Positions 31,172 to 42,876 are shown, counted from the stretch's first letter. The stretch is DNA of 64,000 nucleotides from Liriodendron chinense (GCA_003013855.2 ML058492.1:3441365-3505364); one strand, 5' to 3'. The notes: a model not told the origin generated them from the letters alone. Program-made: numbers and translations.

Positions 31172-31700
31172 GTGCACGAGCCAAGCTAGCTCGGTTCGCT
31201 TGCTCGACTCGGCTTGAACCAGCTCGATTCAAAGGTTGGGTTCGAACCAAGATGAGCCATTTTCCCAAAGCTTGAAATGAATTTCAAGCCAAGTTTGAGG
31301 TAATCCAAGCTCGATCCGGTTCGGCTCAAAGTTCGGCTCGATCGAAGCTCGATTCGGCTCGGCTTCGACTTGACTCGACTGACTTAATTGGAAAAGTATG
31401 TTTTTTAGTCCCACATCGGAAGTGAGCAAGGAAATGAGAGGTGAAACTCTCTACAAAAGTAAGTGGGGGATGTAAATGGAGTTTGGGCTGCCTTTAGGCC
31501 TGATTTTTAATAGTTTTAGGCTTGGCTTTGTGCTAGGCCTATTTAAAGTTTTATTCTTTTCAGGCTTGAACTCAGCTTGAATTGGGCTCGAACTCGGCTC
31601 GAAAGCTTGGTCGAGTCGAGCCAACTCGAACACGAGCCAGGCTATTCAGTGACCGAGCCTAGCTCGAACATGGCTGATCTCAGCTCGTTCAAAGAATCAA
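31172..31700. mobile_element. Relative of the GAGCTCG hAT-like element, decayed ends
   Basis: It starts TAGAGCTGTGCACGAGCC, like the element at 30032, and is filled with CTCGATTCGGCTCGG-type words. The right end is unclear (near 31685). Part of the centre (31390-31560) is unlike the rest and contains CCCACATCGGAAGTGAG, a phrase common near retrotransposon LTR starts, so a nested fragment is possible. Confidence 0.6.
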
Positions 31701-31779
31701 TGAGAAATTCACCCTTTAAAATCAATTACAAATAATAGGGGATGTGATTAAAATATGATTAGAGTTCAATTGTTCCATT

Positions 31780-31934
31780 TCTTTATATGAAAAGTTATAA
31801 AAGGACCCCAGGGATGCACTTGCCCCTGTTTGAGAATTTTCTGAAAAGTGCTGCTCGAATTTTTATTCTTTTTAAAGGTAACAATAATTTATTAAAAGAA
31901 GTCGCCAAATCAACTAAATGCACAGCTTGCAAGC
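31780..31934 (-). mobile_element. Possible non-LTR retroelement 3' tail, split by the copia insertion
   Basis: On the - strand the sequence runs toward AATAAATTATTGTTACCTTT followed by AAAAAG near 31870-31885, which resembles plant LINE 3' tails. The copia element at 31935-37480 is inserted at CAAGC, and related sequence continues after 37485. No RT motif is visible, so the call is weak. Confidence 0.3.
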
Positions 31935-32254
31935 TGATGGGGTTTTCCTCCTCAAATCAAAGGAGAGATGTGAAGCTTGAGTATGGTCAGGCGCCCAACC
32001 AAATTGTGGTCGGGCGACCGAAATTCCTCCATACAAGGCTTATATTGCTGGACTGTTTTTCAAACAGCCGGGCACCTGATATTCAACTTTTTCTATGGTT
32101 TTCTTGCTGGACCGATTTTTGGCCTAGGCGGGCGCCCGACCCTGCATGGACTGCTTGTACGCAGTTTTCTATTTGGGCTCTAATTCCTCCAGTTTCCTAC
32201 TTAAGGAGTTCCAAATCGGCATTAGGGCATCCCATTAGTGTGTTTGCACGTCCA

Positions 32255-32303
<49 letters not shown>

Positions 32304-32676
32304 GCTTGTAGAAGGGAGAAGTTACTTGAAGAGGAATTCTTCTACGCAACTGTCGTCTCAGAACTTCTACGTCCTCGGGATCGGTGAGATCACTCTACTC
32401 TTGTAATTCTCTTGTTGTTTATCCATCCCTGAGTGGGGTGAAGTAGGATTGATCCAAGCGGTGCGTGCTTGTGATCGATTGTAACAGTTCTCTGAGATAG
32501 TGGATTGTTGATCTGGACTAGGTCCTGTGGTTTTTACCTCTTTCGAGGGTTTTCCACATAAAAACTCATTGTGCCGTGTGGTTGATGTTTTATTCTTGAT
32601 TATTGCATTATCATAGTCCATAATTCTAGCGTATTGGGGGGTGAGATCCGAAGGTTTATGTAAAACGCACCCAACA
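31935..32676 (+). repeat. 5' LTR of the Tnt1-like copia element
   Basis: It starts TGATGGGGTTTTCCTCC and ends ACCCAACA. It contains a 44-base GA microsatellite (32257-32300) and GGGCGCCCGACC words in its left part. It is 90 bp shorter than the 3' LTR. Confidence 0.93.
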
Positions 32677-32679
32677 AAG

Positions 32680-32691
32680 TGGTATCAGAGC
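32680..32691 (+). other. Primer-binding site (initiator tRNA-Met)
   Basis: TGGTATCAGAGC lies three bases after the LTR end, the classic plant copia PBS. Confidence 0.92.
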
Positions 32692-32730
32692 GTTCAGGTT
32701 GTTTGAATGAAGTGGGATTGGTTCTGAATT

Positions 32731-33480
32731 ATGGAAGGTGGCTCATCAAGGATGATCAGCCTCAATGGTTCTAACTTGACCATATGGAAGGCTAAGATGG
32801 AGGACTTGCTTTATTGTAAGGACCTATATGCTCCAATCTTAGGCATATTAGCGAAGATCAAGGATATGCCTGACGATGATTGGAAGAAGTTGGACCGGAA
32901 GATGGTGGGGTTTATTAGACAATGGTTGGATGATTCCGTATTCCACCATGTGTCTACAGGAAACCTCAGCCGCTAGCCTATGACAGAAATTGCAAGGGCT
33001 GTATGAGAGGAAGACAGCCGACAATAAGATATTCTTGATAAGACGACTTGTGAATCTCAAGTTTAAAGATGATAGTTTTGTGGCTAAACACATGAATGAG
33101 GTCAGCAACATACTGAACCAGCTTTCCGCCATGAAGATGGTCCTGGATGATGAACTTCAGGCTTTGCTACTGCTTAGCTCATTGCCTGACAGTTGGGAGA
33201 CATTGGTAGTGTCTCTGAGTAACTCCGCCCCAGACGGAAAGGTATCCATGGAACAAGTAACCAGTTGTCTCTTCAATGAGGAGACAATGAGGAAGTCTTT
33301 AGGGCCTGTTCAACAAGAGGCCCTTGTGACACAAGATCGGGGGAGAGGAAAGAACATAAAGGGCAGAAAGGCCTGAGATAAATCAAGAGGCAAGTTAGTT
33401 GCCAGGAAAGATGTTGAATGCTGGAATTGTGGCAAGAATGGCCACTATAAGCATGAATGTCACAAGAAGAAGAGTGACAA
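32731..33480 (+). pseudogene. copia gag with CCHC zinc knuckle
   Basis: It starts with an ATG at 32731 and carries LNGSNLTIWKAKMEDLLYCK, typical of Tnt1-like gag. After a stop near 32974 and a frame change it continues with NEVSNILNQLSAMKMVLDDE. The knuckle CWNCGKNGHYKHEC lies at about 33420-33461. Gag packages the element RNA in virus-like particles (known of the family). Confidence 0.87.
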
Positions 33481-33602
33481 GAAGGGTAAAGGAAATGAGA
33501 AGGAAGATGAATCGGATTCTACTGCGGTCGCCTTAGATGGTAACAGTTGTTGTTATTCTTTCGGCAGATCATGATATTTGTCTCACGGCTTCGAGTTAGG
33601 AC

Positions 33603-33809
33603 ACCGACTGGGTGATAGACTCGGGAGCCTCGTTTCATGCGACTCCACGCAAGGATTTCTTCACAAGCTACAAGTCAGGTGACTATGGGACAGTGAAGAT
33701 GAGAAATTTTGGTGTTTCGAAGATTGTAAGGCGTCAGGGATTGAGACACATTCCAGACATTCGCCTCAACTTGATGTCGACGGGAAGGTTGGATGATGAT
33801 GGATTATGA
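33603..33809 (+). pseudogene. copia aspartic protease relic
   Basis: WVIDSGASFHATPRKDFF contains the intact D-S-G active site at about 33612-33620. The frame runs to 33809 and then breaks. Confidence 0.87.
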
Positions 33810-33949
33810 AAGCCGATTTATTGGTGGGTTGGAAGCTCATCAAGGGTTCGTTGATTGCTGCTAGAGGAAAGAAGTGTTGCACCCTTTACAAGGCAAGTGT
33901 CAGTGTATGCAAGGGTGGATTGAATGCAGTGGAAGATTCAGCTACTGAC

Positions 33950-34525
33950 GTGTGACACAGGCGTCTAGGCCACATGAGTGAAAAATGGCTTCATCTACTA
34001 GCAAAGAAGCGGCTCCTTCCAGACATGACAGGTATACCTCTCAAAACCTGTATTGATTGTTTATTTGGGAAACAGTATAGAGTTTCTTTTGTTAAAACTG
34101 CTTCTCATATTAATAAAGTATATGCATTAGATTTGGTTTATTCTGATGTTTGTGGTCCTATGAGGACAAAAACCTTGGGTGAGGCATTCTATTTTGGCAC
34201 TTTTATAGATGGTGCATCTAGGAGGGTTTGGGTGTTTGCTTTGAAATCCAAGGATGAGGTCTTTTGTGTGTTTAAATTGTTTCATGCTATGGTTGAGAGA
34301 GAGACAGGCAAACCATTGAAGTGCATCTGCACTGACAATGGTGGTGAATACATAGGTGACTTCCACGAGTATTGCAAGTCATTGGGTATACGGCATGAAC
34401 AGATAGTTCCCAAGACCCCCCAGCATAATGGTGTGGCTGAACGAATGAATCGCACCATAGTAGAGAGAATCAGATGCATGTTATCCCATGTAAAGTTGCC
34501 CAAGATGTCTAGAGAGAAGCAATGA
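33950..34525 (+). pseudogene. copia integrase
   Basis: The HHCC end (HMSEKWLHLLAKKRLLPD, then CIDCLFGKQ) and the D,D-35-E core (FIDGASRRVWVF, CTDNGGEYIG, PQHNGVAERMNRTIVERIRC) lie in one open frame of about 180 codons. A single-base change at about 34512 shifts the frame afterward. Confidence 0.9.
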
Positions 34526-35229
34526 ACATGGCGGTGTATTTGATAAACAGGTCTCCATCAGCCCCGTTGAATGGAGAAGTACCTGAGAAGGTGTGGACTA
34601 GACGTGATCCATCGTACAGTCATCTCAGGGTGTTTGGATGCAGGGCATCTGTTCATGTACCAAAGGACGAGAGGTCCAAGCTCGATACGAAGATCAGGTA
34701 GTGTGTGTTCTTAGAGTACGGTGATGAAAAGTTCGGTTACAAGTTGTGCGATTCGACCGAGAAGAAGCTCGTCAGGAGCAGAGATGTGGTTTTCATTGAA
34801 GATCAGTGTATAGAAGACATTGAAAAGCCAGAGAAGACCCAACCTAGTTCAGGTGAACTGGAAGACATGGATCCGATTACTCCTCCCGTGGTGCCTGATG
34901 ACGGGGGAGTACAGAAAGGTGTAGAGGATGAGGGAGTCCTTACAGAAGATGGACAGGGGGAGCAGCCCCAACTTGATCCACCTGTTTGAGGAGGACATCA
35001 AGGGATAGATATCCATCCAGAAGTACTCGCCGCATGAGTACATTATGCTTACTGATGGGGGAGAGCCAAAAGACTATTCTGAGGCCCTAGCCGACAAGCA
35101 TAAGGGGGAGTGGTTGAAAGTTATGCAAGAGGAGATGGAATCCTTACATAAGAACCTATACCTATAATATGGTGAAATTGCCTAAGGGCAAGAAAACTCT
35201 GAGCAATAAGTGGGTGTTCAGAAAGAAGA

Positions 35230-36280
35230 ATGAGTAGAAGAATTCACAAACAAGGTACAAGGCCAGACTTGTGGTGAAAGGGTTTGGTCAGAGAAAAGGA
35301 ATAGACTTCGAGGAGATATTCTCACCAGTGGTGAAGATGACATCCATACGGGTGTTGCTTGTGTTAACGGCTACCATGGATCTGGAGATAGAGCAGTTGA
35401 TGTCAAAACTGCTTTCCTCCATGGTGACCTGGAAGAAGAGATCGACATGCGCCAACCAGAGGGGTTCGAAGTCAAGGGCAAAGAGCATATGGTGTGTAGG
35501 CTTAGGAAGAGCTTGTATGGGCTGAAACAAGCTCCTAGGCAATGGTACAAGAAGTTCGACTCCTTCATGTTAAAGCATGGATATGATAGAATGAAGTCGG
35601 ACCATTGTGTGTTCACACGCAAGTTCTCAGATGGTGATTTCCTAGTGCTACTATTATATGTTGATGACATGCTCATCATGGAAAAAGACATCAAGAAGAT
35701 TGACAGGCTGAAACAGGAGTTGGGCAAGTCGTTTGCGATGAAAGACTTGGGCCCGGCCAAATAAATCCTAGGAATGGAGATAACCCGTGACAGAAGCAGC
35801 AGAAAGCTTTGGCTATCATAAGAGCGGTACATTGAGAAAGTCCTAAAGCGGTTCAACATTAATGCAGCGAAGCCGGTCAATACTCCACTGGATGGTCACT
35901 TCAAATTGAGCGACAAGCAGTGTCCTAAGACGAAGGCGGAAGTGGAAGAGATGCAGAAGATACCCTACGCGTCAGCGGTAGGAAGTTTGATGTATGCTAT
36001 GGTGTGTACGCACCCAGACATAGCATATACGGTTGGTGTTGTCAGCCGGTATCTTGCCAATCCTGGTAAATAACATTGGGCAGCGGTGAAGTGGATACTA
36101 CGGTATCTGAAAGGCTCATCCAGGTTGAGCCTATGCTATGGTGACGGAAAACCTGTGTTAGAAGGCTACACAGATGCAGATATGACAGGTGACATAGACT
36201 CCGGGAAGTCTACATCGGGGTTCATGTTCACGTTTGCGGGGGAGCGGTCTCTTGGAAGAGCAAGATACAGAAGGTCGTAG
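35230..36280 (+). pseudogene. copia reverse transcriptase
   Basis: The motifs are KGFGQRKGIDFEEIFSPVVK, MRQPEGFEVKGKEHMVCRL, SLYGLKQAPRQWYKKFDSFM and the catalytic LLYVDDMLI at about 35656-35682. Stops TAA at 35762, 35818 and 36071 fall at positions where relatives have Gln. One frameshift lies near 35395. Confidence 0.9.
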
Positions 36281-36282
36281 CA

Positions 36283-36630
36283 TTGTCGACGACAGGGGCC
36301 GAGTACATTGTAGTTACAGAAGCATGTAAAGAGATGCTTTGGATGAAGATGTTCTTACAGGAACTCAGCCTGAAGCAGGAAGAGCACGTGATCTATTGCG
36401 ATAGCCAAAGTGCTATACACTTGAGCAAGAATCCAAGTCAGCACTCTAAGTCGAAGTACATAGAGATTCGGTATCACTGGATCAGAGATACCTTGGAACA
36501 TAAGGTGCTACAGCTTGAGAAGGTCCACACGGACGATAATGGGTCAAACATGATGACCAAGGCTCTGTTGAAGGGCAAGTTTGAGGTTTGTAGAAACCTG
36601 GCTGGCTTGAAGAAGAAAAATTTCTCCTGA
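36283..36630 (+). pseudogene. copia RNase H and pol C-terminus
   Basis: STTGAEYIVVTEACKEMLWM, IYCDSQSAIHLSKNPSQHSK and the MTKALLKGKFEVCRNLAG end define copia RNase H. The frame ends just before the polypurine tract. Confidence 0.9.
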
Positions 36631-36635
36631 GTCGG

Positions 36636-36648
36636 AAAGGGGGAGATT
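36636..36648 (+). other. Polypurine tract
   Basis: AAAGGGGGAGATT directly precedes the 3' LTR. Confidence 0.85.
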
Positions 36649-37480
36649 CGATGGGGTTTTCCTCCTCAAATCAGAGGAAAGATGTGAAGCCTGAGTATGG
36701 TCGAGCGCCCAGACCAAATTATGGTCGGGCGACTAAAATTCCTCCAGACAAGGCTTATATTGCTGGACTGTTTTTCAAACAGTCGGGCGCCTCGGCAGTC
36801 TAGTGATTGGGCTCCCGGTGCCCTGGGCGGGCGCCCGACCATGTTGGTCCGGGTGCCCGATATTCAACGTTTTCTATGATTTTCTCGCTGGACCGATTTT
36901 TAGCCTGGGCGGGTGCCCTGACGGTCTGGTGACCGGGTGCCCGACCCTGCGCGGACTGCTTGTACGCAGTTTCCTATTTGGGCTCTAATTCCTTCGATTT
37001 TCTACTTAAGGAGTTCCAAATCGGGATTAGGGCATCCCATTAGTGTGTTTGCACGTCCAAGGTGAGAGAGAGAAAGAGAAAAAGAGGAAGAGAAAAGAGA
37101 AGAAGAGGAAGCTTGTAGAAGGGAAAAGTTGCTTGAAGAGGAGTTCTTCTGCACAACTGTCGTCTCAGCACTTCTATGTCCTTGGGATCAGTGAGATCGC
37201 TCTACTCTTGTTATTCTCTTGTTGTTTATCCATCCCTGAGTGGGTGAAGTAGGTTTGATCCAAGCGGTGTGTGCTTGTGATCGGTTGTAACAGTTCTCTG
37301 AGATAGTGGATTGTTATCTGGACTAGATCCCGTGGTTTTTACCTCTTTTGAGGGTTTTCCACGTAAAAACTCCTTTGTTGTGTGATTAATGTTTTATTCT
37401 TGATTATTGCATTATCAGAGTCCATAATTCTAACGTATTGGGGGGCGAGATCCGAAGGTTTATGTGAAACGAACCCAACA
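36649..37480 (+). repeat. 3' LTR of the Tnt1-like copia element
   Basis: It begins CGATGGGG (5' LTR: TGATGGGG) and ends ACCCAACA, followed by CAAGC. It has extra GGGCGGGCGCCCGACC-type repeats at about 36785-36860 and 36905-36950 that are shortened or absent in the 5' LTR, and the GA microsatellite is interrupted. Confidence 0.93.
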
Positions 37481-37485
37481 CAAGC

Positions 37486-38060
37486 AACTAAGGACTCAGA
37501 AACAAGAGGCCCACCACAAGACATCCCACCTAGCTCTCCTCAACACTTACGAACCCAAGCTGCTCCTGATGCGGGAGCATTGATTATTGTCTCATCCCAC
37601 AAACCCAAATGCCAACAAGGAGAGCAAGCCTCCAAAGGATCTTTCCATCTTGACTTGCCCCTCCCCCCTACCACGCTAGAAAAAGGCCCTCAATTGACTA
37701 TGGAGCATGATCCACTCCATCCTGAAGCTACCAAGAAAGTTTGTCCACACACTCGTAGTGAAGGGGCAATGAATGAAGAAATGATCGATTGATTTCGCGT
37801 TTTGCTTGCATCATGAGACATATATGAGGAATCATCATCTTCCTCATTTGGAGTTTGTGGACCGTTGGCACCCTTTTGTTAGCACCCTTTTCCTTTTGAC
37901 CCACCACGCCGCCACCTTCAAAGAGGCACCACTATGCTAAAAGAAGAAGATATCCCTACCCTCTGTGCCATTAGAAGATAATAATCTTGTAGAAGAACCA
38001 AAAGTGAAAACCACCCAAATATAGTGCTTACTGGATCTTTTGCTTAGTAAATCAGATACA
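37486..38060 (-). mobile_element. Possible LINE sequence continuing across the copia insertion
   Basis: A more GC-rich stretch than its flanks, with a 136-codon frame on + at 37382-37792 that starts in the LTR and has no known motif. Together with 31780-31934 it forms the pre-insertion site of the copia element. The LINE assignment rests only on the tail-like end there. Confidence 0.3.
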
Positions 38061-38067
38061 AGTCTAG

Positions 38068-38205
38068 GTAGGGGCGTGGCTAAACAGGTGGGCATGGGCC
38101 TGGTTTATTTTTTTTTCCCCTCCTGAGCCTCATTGATAAATGGGTCGGGTGTGGCAATTACCTCAACCCTACCCAAACACCTTCTAAACCCGTGTATATA
38201 TATAC
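38068..38205. repeat. Remnant of a GGGTCGG-type hAT-like element
   Basis: It carries ATAAATGGGTCGGGTGTGG and CTAAACAGGTGGGC, words like those of the 15199-15713 element. No intact ends. Confidence 0.5.
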
Positions 38206-38207
38206 TT

Positions 38208-39102
38208 GTGTTCGAAATATCGGTATCACATTACATATCGCATCCTTGGGATACAAATACATATTGGTTATTGCAGGGGACATATTGTTTGTATCGGGTA
38301 ATTTAACGCACTTTTTTAGAAACATTAAAAAAATAGTTAGAAGTTTTCAATGAAACTTCAAATATTGTTAAAAAAGACTTTAATACACACTTTTAATCAT
38401 AACATCTCAAAACATAGGTGCACATAATAGATTTTATTTGTATAGGGTTGTAAGCTATGCATTGTTTAAATGAACTAATGCAACTATATTCAAATTGAAT
38501 GCATAACATTTAGAGTGTATGTGATGATCATTTCAATAAATACTCCTAAATACTTCCAAATTAGTTTCAATTGACAATTGGTTGAAGAGAAATTTTGAAA
38601 AAAATAATTTTTTATTAATTTTTAATTAAAATGATTTTTATTTTTCAAAAATTGACAAGGCCTCAACAAATTCGTAGATCAGCCCTCATGCATGGTTGAT
38701 TTCATGTTTGGAGTGCAACATTGTAAGTAATTTTGGAGAAATTAAAAATTGATGAAATTTCAAAAATTTCACAAATCGGACTCAAATTTCGAAATTAAAA
38801 TGTATGTGATGATCATTTCATCAACTACTCTTAAACGCTTAGAAATTAGTCTCAATTGATAACTGGTTGAAGGAAAATTTCAAGAAAAAACATGGAGAAC
38901 ATGAAAAACCAATGAAATTGTAAGCATTTGGCATTGATTTAACGTAATTTCAACAAAAAAAGGGATTAGGAAATTGAAAATGCTCACCGGATCATACATT
39001 TGGGATATATAGGAACTACATGTGTGTTTCGTATCGCACAGGTGGGATACGAGATATATCGTGGGATATATTGGTTGATATCGTCCATATTTAAAACATT
39101 AG
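38208..39102. mobile_element. Family B copy 2
   Basis: It follows the order of 7095-8044 over its whole length: starts near CTTGTGTTCGAAATATCGG, ends GTCCATATTTAAAACATTAG. Flanking 8-mers TATATATA and TACATACA agree at 6 of 8, a likely eroded target duplication. Unlike copy 1 it is not inside an A element. Confidence 0.78.
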
Positions 39103-39116
39103 TACATACAACGATA

Positions 39117-39436
39117 TAGGGCTGCAACTTGAGTCTGGTTAACCAGAAATCGATTAACTTGACCTGAGTTTGCTTCGAGGTTGGTTCGGGTTGTCAAGGT
39201 CCTCGGGTTTGGATCAGGTTGGAAAATGCCACCCTAATTTGAATGTGGGTTACAATTGGGTTGAGCAAATTCAGGTGATGTTAGGTCAGGTGGGCTCGAG
39301 TATAGGATTGGGTTCCGGTTGGGCACCCCAGGTTGGAATTCAGGTCAGATCAGGTTGTGGGTTCAGTACTCTCTTGAGGTTGGGTTTGGCTCAGGTTAAC
39401 CCCCAACCTAACCTAACGCTCCCAAGTTACACCCGT
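39117..39436. mobile_element. Probable hAT-like non-autonomous element
   Basis: It begins TAGGGCTGCAACTTGAG and ends with a sequence whose reverse complement is GGGTGTAACTTGGGAG, an imperfect inverted pair. The body is GGTTGGGTT/GGTCAGG-rich. No clean target duplication is seen. Confidence 0.6.
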
Positions 39437-41127
39437 ATTCAAATACGTATCTTTAATATCTTGAATTCTCGTTAACGAAACCTAGCCATCCAATCATCAA
39501 TCGAGTTCCATGATTAAACTGATGGATGGTCTAAATAAGATAAGCAAACAATTTGATTTGACATAGCCATGCGGTCCACTTGATGGTGGTAATGTTCCAA
39601 TCTTCACACTGCAATTTTCATGATGGGTCCACCTTTCCCGTGGCTTGGATACTGTTGTGCAATATGCTTTGGCACATGGAATATGTTGGAACTTAACGGT
39701 TACTAGAACAGAATGCAAGTAACACAACTATACCAGGTTGAGTACCTCCACATGCGTGTGGGCCCAGCTCATCCACACGCACGAACATGTACCAATGTGA
39801 AAAAAGTACGACATGATATGGGATCTTTATTTAGTTTGAAACTGTGTTATTAAGAAAAAAAACAAAAGAATCATGCCGTTTCATTCCTCAGGTGAAACAA
39901 GATGTCTAAAACATCCAGATGGTTAGAACAACTTTTTCTTGGCTGTTTATTTGCTTGGCATGTCATGGACCATTTTTTAAAATCTCAAATTATAAATAGG
40001 TACCTAACACCTAATGGGTACAGCAACACCCTAGTGGGTATGGGTGTAAATTTAAGTCTTTGGGGCATATGAGAGAGAGAGGCTCCAATGCTCAAATTTT
40101 AGGTTTCAATAGTGGGGAGCCAATACTCACTTTTTCTAGTGTTGTGGCTCACTCGACATTTAGACCACCTTGTTTTTGGGATTACATCTTAAAATAATCT
40201 GGTCCATGACAGATGCATGATGTAGATAGTATATAGTCATTACAATGGGCCCCATAGAGCCTTTTTTGCATGGTCCTCCTTATATCATGCTTTCGTATGG
40301 GCTACATACAAAAATAAAGAGACGTGGCAGCGGGCTACTCTCACAATGAATTGAAAAGGCTGAAATATCCACTTTCAAAATCACTAATTAACACGCCCCC
40401 CCACTACTAATTGCAGAGGCAAAAATATAGTCCATTGAAGCCCTCATGCAGATAAAGTCTCCATTGTACGATGGACACCAGTCACACTTTGATAATGATG
40501 AAAATAACCTCCTGCTTTTTAATTTCTTCCCATGTTCATAGCAAATCAAGTACTTTGGACAACTGATTGTGAGGGCAAAAATGTCCAATCACTACTTCCA
40601 TTATATACAGTAGAGAAGGCCGAGTATCTTTATTTATGCATTCCTTTCATAGGAGAAAAAAGCTTTTGTGCCTGCCAAGAACACATAGAACCCATGCTAA
40701 CAAGCATATGGATGGGTTAAGGCTTGCATGAATTTTCCAAGTAGGATGCCACTCTAAGAACCTATTTGGTTTTCCAATTTCCTATGAAATGAGAAGTAAA
40801 TGAGCCATTATTATCATTTTCAGGTGTTTTCTTAGAGAGGAATTATGGCCCATAAATCAAGAGTCAAATACACTTGTAAAGTAAGTAGGTAAAGTAAATT
40901 ATAATCATTACATTTTTACACTAAAAAACTACCATTTTTATAGTGATTTTTGGGTGAATGTAGCAAAATCATCATTACAGTAAAATGTAAGTGATGTCAC
41001 CATACAATTACAAGAGTAAATAATCATTACTCATTTAAGTACAATTTATCTTATTTTTAATTTTTGTGGCTTCCTGCTTACCAAATTCCACTACCTGCCG
41101 TTTCTGGTAAATAAGGTTTATGCTTTG
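39437..41127. other. Intergenic DNA with an old family F repeat
   Basis: The part at 40195-40615 resembles 22890-23215. The remainder, including a TTTATTGGAGC-poor AT-rich stretch before 41100, has no recognised coding similarity. Confidence 0.4.
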
Positions 41128-41447
41128 TTTCCATAATGAATATTTGCTTTGAGGATGTTTTCAAAGATGTATATAACTTGCTAATGCTGTTTAATTAACA
41201 TAGCTTAACTTATAATTTTTGTTGCTGCTTTGACACCAACTCCCTCTTGTTCTTTTTGGTAATTTAAAATTTATGCTTAATTTCCTTGGAACATTTGCTT
41301 CGAGGATGTTTTTGAAGTCATCTACAACATTCTAAAGCCGTTTAAGACCTTTATTTTTTTCTGTTTCCATGGTACATCTGCTTTGAGGATGTTTTAGAAG
41401 TCATGTCTGACATTCTAATACTGTTTAAGATCTTTATTTTTTTTTTG
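41128..41447. repeat. Three diverged tandem units of about 100 bp
   Basis: Each unit contains TTTCCAT or TTTCCTT, then TTTGCTTTGAGGATGTTTT (variants ATTTGCTTCGAGG and ATCTGCTTTGAGG), a TCAT.T..ACATTCTAA segment and GTTTAAGA.CTTTATTTTTT. The units start near 41128, 41281 and 41363. They lie just upstream of the BSL pseudogene exon, in what was probably an intron. Confidence 0.75.
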
Positions 41448-41624
41448 TTCCTATTTTGGGAATAGGGAATTATTCTAGGCATAATTTGATTTTGATACCC
41501 AGTTATCCACTTTGGATGATGGTGAAGTGCTTTTCTCTTTCCTTAACCGATAATGATGAAGATCTTATTGATTAGAAAATAAATCAAGAAATGCTATACT
41601 CAATTATTTTTACGCTCATTGTAG

Positions 41625-42876
41625 ATTGCTGAAGATCTGGCTGCTGCTTCACACGCAGCTGCAGCAGCTGCTGCAGATAATTTACAAACTGGGAGATCAT
41701 CCAGAAGATATGCATTTATAGATGAAAGAACAAGACAAGCAATTCCTGAAGCAGCTTCTGATGGTGCAGTTGTGCTGGGAAGTCCTGTTGCCCATCCTAT
41801 AAATGGAAATATGTGCTGATATAAGCACCAAGAATGTGATGCTTTAGGGGCAAAGGTAAGCCTTGATTATTATTATGGATATCTGCCTCTTGATAGACAA
41901 AGCTTCGTACTTTATTGCCCGAGGTGAAAGACGTACTTTATTGCCCGAGGTGAAAGACGTCCCGGATGAGTGAGCCCGTAGGATCCAACAGTCTACATGA
42001 ACTTGGGACCTTCTTAAAAGCCGAAGATGGACGGTGTACATCCTAAGAGCAGGCTAGATGGATAGATTGGATATGAAACTCACTTTCTCCCTATTTTCTC
42101 TTTAAAACTCGGAACTACCGCATGCCGTATGTGAGGGATCACATCCCTATTTGAAGGGAAGGGTCGAGGAGTTTGGATGAGACTGAAAGTTATCCCGTCT
42201 GGGTATACCCACAGACTTGATGCAAGTTTTTAAATGGCATCTTTCTTTTCTTTCCCTTTTTTCCAGTATTGCCCGGATGCAAGTTTTCTAGACAAAGGAA
42301 CTTAGCATACATCGTACCGCTGGAGACTGAGCAAAGATGCGGAATACCTGGTTGAAACCTCCGCAGCAGAAGCTGAGGCTATCAGTGCTGCATTAGCTGC
42401 TGCCAAGGTGCAAAGAATTAATGGAGAAGGTCAGCAACTTCCTGATCGGTATTGTCAAGTAGAGGTTACACCAAGTGGAAAATAGATTTCTGCCCTGATT
42501 AAGGTGCCAGATGCTTCTTTATCAAATAACATCCCACCAGCTGGAGTTCGTCTGCTTCGCAGAGCTGTCAGTATTAAAATGCCATCCTTATTTTGATCTT
42601 ATGTTTGTATTCTGTGTTCTGATCAATTGATTGAATGACATAGTTCCGCTTCTGTTACTGCCTATTGATTTTGAAATCCAATTCCATCTTTCTAATATCT
42701 GCAGGTAGTTGTAGCAACAGAGACAGGAGGAGCTTTGAGTCATATGGTTAGGCAGCTATCTATTGATTAGTTTGAAAATGAAGGCAGGTGGGTTAGCTAT
42801 GGTACTCAGGAGAGTGCAACTGCAGCTAGAAAAACTATTAGATCGGCAAATGTCTATCAATGATGTGCCTAAAAAG
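41625..42876 (+). pseudogene. BSL2: Intron-containing pseudogene of a BSL2/BSL3-type Kelch Ser/Thr phosphatase (middle part)
   Basis: Three exon-like blocks keep splice borders: 41625-41855, 42267-42566 and 42705-42876 (GTAG at 41621, donors GTAAGC and GTAGAT, acceptors TTCCAG and CTGCAG). They encode the linker between the Kelch and phosphatase domains: an Ala run (SHAAAAAAADNLQTG), YAFIDERTRQAIPEA, YRWRLSKDAEYLVETSAAEA, PPAGVRLLRRAVVVATETGG and the MVRQLSID segment, then MSINDVPKK. BSL phosphatases act in brassinosteroid signalling (known). Four in-frame TAG stops (41845, 42303, 42483, 42768) and frameshifts near 41815 and 42833 kill it. Retained introns mean it arose by DNA duplication, not retroposition. 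The Kelch exons and the catalytic domain are not seen in the window. Confidence 0.88.

Larger units (their letters stand above)
31935..37480 (+). mobile_element. Nearly complete Ty1/copia (Tnt1/Tork-like) LTR retrotransposon
   Basis: A 5546-bp element with two LTRs (31935-32676 and 36649-37480), a primer-binding site matching initiator tRNA-Met (TGGTATCAGAGC, 32680-32691), a polypurine tract (36636-36648) and a 5-bp target duplication CAAGC (31930-31934 and 37481-37485). Between them run gag, CCHC knuckle, protease, integrase, RT and RNase H in copia order. The pol frame has several stops and frameshifts, so it is not autonomous. LTR divergence is about 7% over the last 275 bp compared by eye, so the insertion is not recent. 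Confidence 0.95.

Noticed and set aside
32680..32691. tRNA gene at TGGTATCAGAGC
   Set aside because: It is the primer-binding site beside the LTR. No tRNA fold is present.
35371..35880. 169-codon - strand frame in the Tnt1-like element
   Set aside because: Antisense shadow of the RT region.
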